The notes under the pieces were generated by a model. It did no database searches, was not told the origin of the DNA, and worked only from the letters and a program-made list of their open reading frames with translations. Below, in pieces: positions 45,195-55,014 of a stretch of DNA of 64,000 nt. The position numbers and the translations under genes are program-made. Numbering within the stretch: the first letter of the stretch is position 1; every line of letters begins with the position of its first letter. The DNA is from Staphylotrichum longicolle (taxonomy: Eukaryota > Ascomycota > Sordariomycetes > Sordariales > Chaetomiaceae): assembly GCA_019096155.1 (NCBI GenBank), contig JAHCVI010000002.1, positions 4,278,001 through 4,342,000 of the forward strand. The letters run 5' to 3'.

Positions 45195-46569
45195 AGGCCA
45201 GACAGATCGTGTTTTGCTCGCGGAGCCACTGTATGAGGGAGGAGTCTTGTTTTGGGTTTGCCGCATCACGCATGGCGTTGGGGAAGGAAGCTGGCTGTCT
45301 GTTACGTATGATATCCTGATTAATGTATCAAAAGGTTGTTGCTGGGCTCTTTAATTTGTGGTTTGAAAATTCAGTGTTGTGACGCCTGGGGCTTGGGATG
45401 CCTTGCAGTCTATGGCTTCAAACATATAAAGCTGAGAACGGTGTTGGTTGTTGCACAACTCTCCTTCTGAAGTTCCGAATGGCACTTTATTCTACCTCAT
45501 TTATGCTCGAACTCTGACTGACTACTCTCTTTTTTTTTTCTTCCTTTTTTGAATGGAGTGAAAACGAGAGCCCTCAGTTTGGGAGTTTCTTTGATCTTTT
45601 TCAAACTCTCAACGCTTTGGGTTCTAACGTCAAAGTAATTCAACATGGCATTGGTGTTATGGCAGCAACCACAAAATGACTGAACACAAACCAATTAATG
45701 AATGTAACTAAAGAAACTCAGCCCTGAGGAGAAAAATTGCAATGATCAATATTGGCTGTTTGTAAGCCTCTTCTGTATTTGTGTCCTGTTTAACTTTTTC
45801 TAATCAGAAAAAACCATCACAAGATGAGTTCTCGAAATACTGCTAATTCCTTCTTCTACAATAATCCAATTCCAACATTTTATCGGTATGACATGAAGAA
45901 CCACCACACTCACCTCGTAGTCACTTCAAAACAGCAGTGCCACGTTAAGCCATCTTTCTTGACTTGAGACAAGGCGTACCGTTGAACTCCAGAGAAGACT
46001 CGGGCAGTGCCAGCCACAAGGACCTTTGAGCTGCTTTAACAAGCAGCGCAACCGTGAGGAGTGTGTCTCGCGATCAAACGTTCTCGTCACACCATGGAGT
46101 GTACTGACTGTCAAAGTGCATTCTACAAGCGGGAATTCGAAACCACAGGAAGGAGAGCGGAAGAGAAGGAACAAATATGTTGTGTAACTCATTTACAAAC
46201 ATCAGCAACACAAAATCACAGTGACTCTGCCACAAGATAATAGTGTGCCCACCAAAAAGCGGCTAGCGCTCGTGTACATTACGTCCACCTGCCCGCGTGT
46301 ATCTCAAGACTTGCCGAAAGCAAAGCTGCCAGGTGGGATGACCATCTCCACCATGCTCAAGTCCAACTTTCCCTTTGGGAACGAAAAATCCTCCTTGAGA
46401 CCAGAGAGGGCCTTATTTCAGCTTACAGTCCCTCAAAAAATGGTATATACCAACCCCCCCTCTCACTAGCTCCCTCCTTCAGTAAACTTACACAGAAAAC
46501 CAGCTCAAAATATACCCCCACCCTTACGCCTCCCTTCAACCCTTTCAACCCTTTGAACTTCTTCACCTC
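45195..46569. other. AT-rich convergent intergenic region
   Basis: 1.4 kb between two converging genes, clearly richer in A/T than its surroundings (for example 45480-45960). No gene is supported. It may be two long 3' untranslated regions, or a relic of an inserted element. Confidence 0.5.
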
Positions 46570-49500
46570 TCACCCCTTCACCCCACCATAACAAACCCCC
46601 TCCTCCCCACAGCCCCGTCCCTCCCTCTCTCCATTGACATTCGCCCTCGCCATCTCCTGACTCTCCACAAACCGGTCCCAGTACACCGGATCCGCGGCCC
46701 TCAGCCGCTGCAGCACCTCGGCCTTGCGCTCCTTGAATACCTCGACGGGCCCGCGCGCCGCGACCTCCCTATCCAGCTCCTCGTCCCCGAGCTCCTCGAG
46801 CAGCTCGTGCAGCAGCCGCGCGTGGTTGGGGTCCGCGCCCACCATCTCGACGCCCGACGTCAGCAGCGCGTAGTGCTCGGACCGGAGGTCCGGGTCGGCG
46901 CCCACCACGCCGACGCGGAACTTGTGGCCCGCGCGCAGGATGCGCCCTTCTTCGTGCGCGAGCGCCTTGGAACTGAGCGAGAGCTGCGAGTTGGAGCGGG
47001 AGAGGGAGGGGGACTTGATGGCTGTGGCCGGATCGGCGTCGTCGTCGGATATGGAGCCTGCGCGCTCGGCGGCGGCGGCGGCTGCGGCGGCCGCGGAAGA
47101 GGAGGAGGGGTGGGCTGGGTCGGAGGGGTCGAGCGGGATGCTTGAGGTTGAGGTTGCGTCTTCGTCGTTGTCGGGAAGCACGATGCCGCTGTCGGCTGAG
47201 ACGGAGACGCGCGTGTCCGGGAACTCGTCCTCGAAGCGCTTGATGATGCCGTTGAGAGTGGTGGAGAGGAACATGAGTCGGTCTGGAGGGGGTATACGTC
47301 AGCAAAGGCGCCTGTTTGGAAAAGACTTGAAGACACGTACGGTAGGTATGCGTGTCATTCGCGGTCGCCCTGGCTCTGTCGATCGCAGGCTGCAGTCGCA
47401 GGCGGATCTTCCTCGCGCTCAAGAGCAAGTGCTTCGACGTCTCCTTGGCCTTGCCGCTGCTCGGAACCGCCCGCGGAGGCTGAGCAACACCATTCTCGAG
47501 ATCCCGAATGAACTCGCCCGACTGCCGCCTCGACTCGTCCCCGCGATTCTTCAGAACGCACGCCAGCGCCCTGACGACGCCCGTACCGCCAATGACGTAG
47601 TCCTCGTCCGGCGCGGCATCCACGTCGTCGTCGATACCCGTCGAGAGCGTCACGTCGTGACCAACCAGCCGCTGCAGCGCATCAGGATACTGCGGCTCCG
47701 GCTTGGCAAGCATCTCAGCCTGCGCCTCGGCGGCCGTGACAGCCGCCAGCTCCATGTTGCGCAGGCAGTACGCAACCACCTGCTTGGCCAGGGCCTTGAC
47801 GAGGTCGCTGGACTGCTCGCTGGGGACCTCGATGTCGACCGCAACCAGGCTGGGCGACACCCTCGCAGCAGCGAGCAGCGACGCATACAGGGCGCAGGCT
47901 TCCTCCTGCGTCTCCTCCGTCTTGGCGTTTGTCGCGAGCTCGACAAGTTGGGGATTTTCCCGGAAGCCGACGTGGGCGAGGCCCGGAACCTCGGGCAAGA
48001 TCTCGGCGAGAGCGATGACCTGCTCGGGGGTCATGGCGCAGTCTGAGAGGTGGATGCGTTTGAGGCACGCCATCTTGGGTAGGTATCTGGGAAACAAGTC
48101 AGCGGCAAGATCACAAGGACAGAGACAATGGAGTTGCTGGGACTCACCTCCGCAAGACGCAGACCGCGCTCGGATCCGAGTTGAACAGCTCGTGGTTATG
48201 CGACAGGTCAATATACCTGAACTGGCTCAGCCTGACCAGCGTCGGCAGCAGCTTGCACAGCGCCGACGGCGTCAGATTGCAGTCCGCCAGACTCAGCGCC
48301 CACAGCGGGCAGCCCTCCACCGTCAGGGCATCTGCGAGGGTAGCAAGGCTGTCCCGCAGATCATTGCCGCCTAGGTCGAGCCCTTCGCAGAGACCGGACT
48401 TCAGAAACTTGGCAACGTGGCCCAGCCCCTCGGTATCAATATTGTTGTTCGCCAGGCCGAGCCTCTTGACACCACACCGGATGACACCGTCGATGATGAC
48501 GCCCAACTGCTCCGAGCTGAGGCCCGTCTGCCCCAGACTCAGCAGACTAAGCGTCGAGCCCCCGAGCCTCTCCCCAAGCGACTTGGCCAGCAGCTGACAC
48601 AAACCCTGCGGCATCCGCCCCGCCGGCGTCGGGGTCCCATTCGGCGGCGGCGAAGGCGAGGGCGTAGCCTGTCGCGGAAACTGTATCCCCGACAGATCCA
48701 AGCTCTTCAACGTCCGACAGAGGTAGATGAACAGACACAAATGCCTCCACCCCTCGGGCCCGATCTTGTTGTTCTTGAGCACCAGCCGCTCCACCACGCC
48801 GCCCTGCTCCGTCAGGCCGTCCAGCGTGTTGGGGGGCAGCGGTCTCCGCCTCCTGTTCTTGCCCTTTCTCGCGGCGAGCAAGCCCGCGAGAACCACGCGC
48901 AGGCCCTCGTCTGTCAGGCCGCAGCCTTCGAGAATGACCTCGCGTACGGGAACGACCGCCAGGTAGTCGCCGAGGGTGACGAGGTCGGGTAGCTGCAGCC
49001 AGTAGCCGGCGAGGTCGAGCTTCTCGACCACGCCCAAGTCCGAGCAGTTGGCCGGGTCCATGAGCTGCTCCGTGATCTTCCGGAGGATGGGCGTCTCCCT
49101 GAGCTGGCAGCACCGGCGGTAGATCCGGACCGGGTTGGTGGTCGGCACGGTCTGCGCCTTGGGCGGGCCGGGGGTGGGCGTCGCGGCGCTGGACGAGGAG
49201 TCACTGTCGTAATGGAGCTCCATGGGAATTGTGCCGTTTGCTTCGGCTTGTTTCCTTCTCTTCTCTTTTCGCGCTTTCCTCTCTTCCTCGCTCTTCTTCT
49301 TCTTCTCCTTCTTCTTGTCGGCTGAGGCGGCTTTCTCAGATGTGTCGTCTATGCTCTCCCTCGAGTCGTTACTGCTGCCGGGTGGAACGCCTTCCTTTGG
49401 CGGTTCCTTGGGGACTTCCTCGCCGGTGACCTTGATCTCGCCGTCCACTTCCTTCTGTGCTTCCACCGCCTTGGGATGCTTGAGCGCCTCGCCCTCGCCC

Positions 49501-50352
49501 CTCTCCTTGATCTTCTTTTTTTGTTCTTTGTTAGGCTTGGAGCACGCCTTGCCCTTGTCTTCCGTCTCGTCTGCGTACTTGGGCATGGGTGCAATCTCGA
49601 CATCGACGCAAAAAGCCACGCGTCGCAGCTTGGCCTGGTTGAGCCCGTTGATACCACAACGCTCTCTGTTGCGATCAACATTCAGCACCCGCCGTTCCAC
49701 CAGCCCGTGGTTGTGTGTCTTCGGATTTGGGCTGAGGGTGCCGTTGGAGGTTGACAGACGGCGGAAGACCTGGAGCAGGCCGGTCTGTGACGACTTTGGC
49801 GGAGCTGGGGTGTACGGCCCCTCGCCCTCGTGTTTCGATACATGTTGGAGAACGGCGTTCTTGGCCGGGACAACCTTGGGTACGGAGAATTCGGCGGGTT
49901 TGGGAGAGGCGGCAGTCGCTTGCGGGGGGCTCTGATGGGCGGCGCTGCCTCCGGATGTGAACTTGGATGAGATGTTGGAGAACCAGGAATTGCGGCGTTT
50001 GTGGGTGGGTGTCGTAGGTGGTGTCCTCTTCTCATCTGAACTTGACCGCGCCGAGTTTGATCTGGTGAGTGCAGGTGGTTTCGCCTGTTCGGTCTGACTG
50101 CCGTTCACCGCCGGAGCTGCGGGAGGATTGGGAATGGGGACCGGGTTCGGAGCGGGAGAGTCGTGGGCCGAATTCGACAGCGATCTTGGCCGTGTTGTCG
50201 CATTTCTTGCAACCTTGTCTGGGGAGTATTCAAACTACATTAGCCAATCCCCCATTTGCAGTGCGCGCACTGGCAAGTCCAGATATGAGATGCGAACCTT
50301 TGGGATTCCCATGTGTCATCCAGCTCACATCCATGCTGTGGAGATGCTCCAT
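46570..50352 (-). CDS. Large leucine-rich-repeat protein (possibly Mhp1-like)
   Basis: Four exons: 50298-50352, 48148-50218, 47341-48086 and 46570-47282, giving about 1194 residues with consistent phases. A small first exon (MEHLHSMDVSW...) is proposed because the main frame lacks an ATG at its 5' end and is preceded by a CAG acceptor at 50219-50221; the GTTCGC donor is weak, so the start is tentative. After a basic, Ser-rich N-terminus and a Lys/Glu-rich region, leucine-rich repeats run from about residue 390: VVEKLDLAGYWLQLPDLVTL, VVERLVLKNNKIGPEGW, TLKSLDLSGIQF, VKRLGLANNNIDTEGL and FRYIDLSHNHELF. The last exon has a polyalanine tract and a conserved-looking HKFRVGVVGADPD segment. It resembles fungal proteins annotated as cell-wall biogenesis/Mhp1, which is a recollection, not a proven assignment. 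Confidence 0.82.
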
Positions 50353-52232
50353 CTTGGTGTTGTCGCACCGCGGCGTGCTGACCAACGATTATCGTCCTCA
50401 AAAAGCGCCACACGAGATCGCCTGGTCGAGCGGTTCGAGGTCCCGAATGTGCAAATAGATCGAACGATGCGGTAATGCCCCTCTGCGACGGCCGAGAACG
50501 GAGCGCCCGAGTCCAAAAGTGTATTAACCCGGCCGTTGCTGTTCGCGGTTCAAAGGCCTAAGCAAAGGAGAGGTTGAGATTGCTCTTTGTCGGCGGGTTC
50601 CGTCACTGGTGCCAACTGGTGGTCGTGCTCGGGATAGCCATGGCCTCGGTCAAGCTGAGCTCATCAACGTTGTCGGGATCGTGGTTGACGGAAAGAGGCA
50701 AGGTAATCGAGATGGACCGAGACAGGTCAATGCTCGCGTGCCTGTGATAGGTGTCGTCCCTAGTTTCCCCTGCTTTCCCCGAGCTGACAATTAACCTGGA
50801 GTCCAGTCTTCCTCGTTACAAGCGCGGGGCTGAGATGGGAGAGTGACGGCAGCTCCAAAAAATGCAAAGATGGGGGTGCACTCGGTGTTCTGTGGCGGAT
50901 AACGTTATGGGCAATCGACGTCCGATGGGCTCAGTAAGGACCCAGATCCCGCAAACCAACTGCGTGATGCACCGGGTTGCAGCAAGTAAGAATAAGAATA
51001 CTTGATACCTACAATTCGAAATCAGAAAAAAAAGGTGGAATGGGCCTGCCCAGAAGCCAAGAAGCATTATCTCATGGCGCCCCCGTGCTGCCGATCGGAG
51101 TCCGGAAATTGATTGTCGGGTCGCTCCCTCCACGACGACCGTGAACTGGTGGCGGCTTAGACCCGACAACGCTTTGGGGAAGGGCGGCGAACTTGTCACT
51201 GCACGACCACTGACTGGCCAGTGTCGAAGTGACCCCAGACCCCAGCCCAGATCCCTGTGCGTCAAGCGTCGACTTGGCGCTGGGGCGATGTGAGGGGCCA
51301 GCTCTAGTCTGCAGAAATGATGAAAGGCCATCCAGGATCAACTCTTGAAGAACCGCTGGTGGAGGTCGAGAGCCTGTGTTACAGAGAGATCAACAAGTCT
51401 TGCGTTGTGTTAAAATCACTCGGTCTTCTGCTAATCTTCAGGTGCAACGTTGAACTACTCCGGAGTACCGGGTGCCGCTCGATGGGCTGCTCAGGGTTGG
51501 GTGCACAGTCCGTCTAACTCGGCCGTGAGTCGCTCTTTGGTTCCCCCGACTCGTCCCGAGACCAACAATGCGAGAGCCCATGGAGAGCACTGCGGATAAC
51601 CCCCCATCTTTGCCAAGACCCGAAACCAGCAAGCCAGCTCCCACCAGACTCCTTCTCGGCACCAGAGGACGGGAAGCTAGACATCCTGGTGAACCCTCAA
51701 AACGTAGGGGAAAACCCGTCCAGATCTTCACACATGGTCCCAATCTGGTAAGCCCACCGCCTGCGGTCCGCATGACCTCATCAGCAGCAACAATTCGTGG
51801 ATCGCACTTTGGCCTACCAGAAGCCGCAGACTGCAAATCCATGCTCGCGCTGTGGTCGTTTAAGAGTTGAATGCTGGATACACTGCACTCCACCTCGCCG
51901 CTCAACCATACACGGACTCGAATCATTGGCTCTCTGGTGTTCCCAACGGTCATCTGCATGGTCGGTTACACAGCTGCGGGCTGTCCCAGCTGCTGTCTTC
52001 GCATCAAGCAACAAAATCACCAACGGCTTGAAGCGGCTCTTGCGTCACACAGCTCAGCCGGGAGGCCTGGATCATCTGCACGAACTCGGAAGTTGATTGG
52101 CTTTTTGGTTGAACCCTGGTCATTACCCCCCTGTGCCCCCGCCCGATATGTGAGAATGTGCACGAGAAACTCCTAAAGAACAAGCAGTCATGAGCCCAGA
52201 CGATGCGACCAGTCCCTAACAAAAACCCATTT
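50353..52232. other. 1.9-kb intergenic region between the LRR gene and RPL5
   Basis: No firmly supported gene. The stretch 51568-52096 contains protein-like segments described separately as a possible small or broken gene. The part next to 50352 is presumably the LRR-gene promoter. Confidence 0.45.
51568..52096 (+). other. Possible small gene or gene remnant with a cysteine cluster
   Basis: Several blocks read like protein, but in different frames: MESTADNPPSLPRPETSK (frame +1), then SAPEDGKLDILVNPQNVG (frame +2), a possible intron with GTAAGC donor at 51749 and CATCAG acceptor near 51784, and QQQFVDRTLAYQKPQTAN followed by PCSRCGRLRVECW. The spacing Cys-x2-Cys-x6-Cys resembles the first half of a zinc cluster. 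No second cysteine triplet is clear. Either an uncalled gene with an indel, or debris. Confidence 0.25.
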
Positions 52233-53322
52233 TTACTCCGACCGAAGCTCGGCAATGCGAGCCTGGACACGCTCGCGGCGCTCATCGTAGCTGAGCTTCT
52301 TCTGCTTGTACTTGAGCGACTCCTTCTTCCACTCCTCCTTGGACTTCTTGGGCGCGTCGCTCTCGTACTTCTTGTTGGGGTTCTCGCGGATGGCCTGGTG
52401 GGCCTCGGTGTAGAGGTCCTCGAGGGCGTCCGCCTCGACATCGTCCTCGATGTACTTGACGAACTGGCTCTTGTAGCGCTCCTCATCGTCGTCGGCGAGG
52501 GTCTCCATGTACTCAGCGACGTGGCCGCCAAAGATGTACTTCTTGAGGGTCTCGGCGTCGAGCTCCTCAGACTCCATGTCGTAACCGGGGAAGCGGTTCT
52601 CGGAGTGGGGGACCAGGATGCCACCGTCCGAGGCGCCCTTCATGACGCCGAAGACACGGGCACCGGTCGAGGTGCGGGCAAGGCCGACATCGAGGTTGGC
52701 CTTGAAGGGGCGGCGCTCGCCGTCGTCGGTCTCGGCGGCCTCGGTGAGGGTGTACTCGCCATCGGCCTCCTCGACACCGGTGAAGTCCTTGTCGAGGCCG
52801 AGCTTGGTGAGGACACGGCGGGCGAGGAGCAGGCCGGTGGCGTAGGCAGCAGCCCAGTTGGTCAGGCCGTGCTCGATGCCGTAGGCGCGGAGCTCGTGCG
52901 AGTAGGCAGCGGCGAAGACCTTGTCACCGTTGATCTCGGAGGTCACGATCTGGGTGATGATGTCGCGGTTGGTGAACCGGACGACCAGGCGGTACTTGGG
53001 CGCATTGTACTTGTTCTTGGCCTGGGTGATCAGGCGCTTGCGGGCATAGTAGTCGGTCTTGCCCTCTCTCCTGCGCTTGTACTTGGTCTGGAAGCGGCTG
53101 CGGGAGGTCAGCATGCGACCGCAAGCTCACGTCGGAAAATGAAAAATGCTCACCTGTAGTACGCGCTGTTCTTGACCAGCTTGTGGAAGGCCTGGTTGTC
53201 GCGATCCCCGAGTCAGCAATTTGCGCTTCAGAGTATTTCCCCCGTCCGAAGCATCTTGCATTGACTCTCCATATCCATCGAACAATGCCGCAATGGGCAC
53301 GGCGGCGTGGCTAACTCACCAT
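52233..53322 (-). CDS. rpl5: 60S ribosomal protein L5 (uL18)
   Basis: Binds 5S rRNA and is part of the 60S central protuberance. Three exons: 53320-53322, 53154-53191 and 52233-53097. The first exon is just the ATG, followed directly by a GTGAGT donor; the second encodes AFHKLVKNSAYYS and the third continues RFQTKYKRRREGKTDYYARK. The product is 301 residues, the usual length for fungal L5. Landmarks are NKYNAPKYRLVVRFTNRDI, the long YAAAYSHELRAYGIEHGL-like region (here FAAAYSHELRAYGIEHGL), NWAAAYATGLLLARRVL, the motif GVMKGASDGGILVPHSE, and a basic C-terminus. Codon use is strongly biased, as expected of a highly expressed gene. The 5' flank has a TTAGGG-type box at 53524-53539. Confidence 0.98.
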
Positions 53323-53733
53323 TTTGTCTGCTTGTCGTCGGGCGATGCGTACTGGCAGGTCGACTCACGGGTTGCAAAATCGAAGGAGCGAAATTCGCGG
53401 CTTGAATATTTCGTGGGCCAAATTTCACCCCACAGCCCTAAAGTGGAATGGGGTGGGGGACGAGGGCGGTGTCAAACGAGGGTTGGCGACGAGCGATGGC
53501 TTATGTCAGCATTCAGTGGGGTTGGTACCCCTAACCCTCAACTTCCATTCCCAAGGGTCCTGGTGGATAGCCGAGCCGAGGTTCTCCATCCCCCGCTAGC
53601 CGTGTGCTCCGTCGACGTCCCGGCCCGGCGTCTTAAACACGGCGCCCGAACTGGGGGTTCCCTTCGCAACTTATGACGATGCTTCATTATTGTTCACTCA
53701 AATATCACAGCCGTGGCGTTACATAGCAGCGTG
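53323..53733. promoter_or_regulatory. Divergent promoter of RPL5 and the HAD gene, with a TTAGGG-type box
   Basis: 411 bp between diverging start codons. GGTACCCCTAACCCTC at 53524-53539 sits about 200 bp from both starts. AACCCTA-type boxes bound by Tbf1-like factors are established at ribosomal-protein promoters in several ascomycetes; binding here is inferred. Confidence 0.65.
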
Positions 53734-54716
53734 ATGCTTCCCGAAGAGTATTCCGTCGAAGTCGTCCTCGAAGCAATCGACGCCATGGCACCCTCCCTCC
53801 CCAAGGCCCGGCCCAAGGTCATCCTCTTTGACATTGGCGGTGTCTGTGTAAGTTGGCTTGATTTCACATTTCCGATTTACCATGTACACACCTCATACTA
53901 ATACACATCCAGGTCGTCTCTCCCTTCCAGTCCATCCTCGACTACGAGCTCAGCCTGGGCATCCCGCCCGGCTGGATCAACTACTCCATCTCGCGGACCG
54001 CCCCCTCGGGCTTCTGGCACCGTCTCGAAACAGGCAGCATCCCCATGGACGCCGCCTTCTTCGCCGGCTTCAACGCCGACCTGCACGACCAGTCCCGCTG
54101 GGAGGCCTTCTACCGCGCCCAGCAGGCCCGCAACCCCTCCCTCCCCAAGGAGACCCCGCCCCTGCCCAAGCTCGACGGCGAGTGGCTCTTCTTCGACATG
54201 ATGGCCGCCGCGCGCGCCCCGGACCCCTGGATGTACCCGGCGCTCAAGGCGCTCAAGGCCAGCGGGCGGTACATCGTGGCCGCGCTCAGCAACACCGTCA
54301 TCTTCCCGCCCGACCACGAGTACTCGCGCGGCGACTTCTTCGACGACCCCGTGCGCAGCCTGTTCGACGTGTTTGTGTCGTCGGCGCACGTCGGGATGCG
54401 GAAACCGGACCCCAAGATCTACGCGCTGGCGCTGGAGAAGGTGGACGAGTTTGCGCGGGCGAACGCCGACTCGGAGAGGGGCCGGGCGGGGGGTTGGTCG
54501 GAGGGTGTGAAGGCTGGTGATGTGGTGTTTTTGGACGATATCGGGGAGAATCTGAAGGCGGCTAAGGGGGCTGGGTTCCGGACGATCAGGGTGCCCCTGG
54601 GGAGGGCGTACGAGGCGGTGGAGGCGCTGGAGGAGGTCACTGGGTTGACGCTGGCGGGTCATCACCCCAAGATCCCCGTGAAACCGAACTTTAAGGGCAG
54701 TAAAGCCAAGATCTGA
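53734..54716 (+). CDS. HAD-superfamily hydrolase (epoxide-hydrolase N-domain-like)
   Basis: Haloacid-dehalogenase-fold phosphatase or related hydrolase. Exons 53734-53847 and 53913-54716 join in phase 0 for 305 residues. Motif I is KVILFDIGGVCVVSP (nucleophile Asp in the DIGGV variant typical of the HAD-IA group with epoxide-hydrolase N-domains), motif II lies in YIVAALSNT, the motif III lysine is in HVGMRKPDPKIYALAL, and motif IV is DVVFLDDIGENLKAAKGAGF. A helical cap lies between motifs I and II (residues about 40-150). An ATG at 53734 was preferred over upstream non-ATG codons. Substrate unknown; no signal peptide, so probably cytosolic. It diverges from RPL5. Confidence 0.88.
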
Positions 54717-55014
54717 GGAGGCTTTGGCTGGGACTTTAGACGGCAAGCTCGTTCAAATGAGCTGGAGGTTCAAAGCATCTCTTCTCTTGGTGGAGAACGA
54801 TACTTGCAGATGACTACGCAGTTCCAGACGTACTAGTATGTACGGCGGCTCGAAGGACACACTTCCACCCTTTCTGCCAGCTGAACCCAGTGATTGGTGC
54901 TGCTCCGATGCTCAACATTGTCTGCAGATCATCCCAGCCACTGCTGGCGACCGGAATAAAAGCAGCATGCCCATATAAGTTCGTTCATGGAATGAATTAA
55001 CTGTCTGTCTTCTC

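Noticed and set aside
50420..50460. tRNA-like words (TGGTCGAGCGG and GGTTCGAGGTCCC)
   Set aside because: The A-box-like and B-box-like words are almost adjacent, leaving no room for anticodon and variable arms, and no acceptor stem can be formed.
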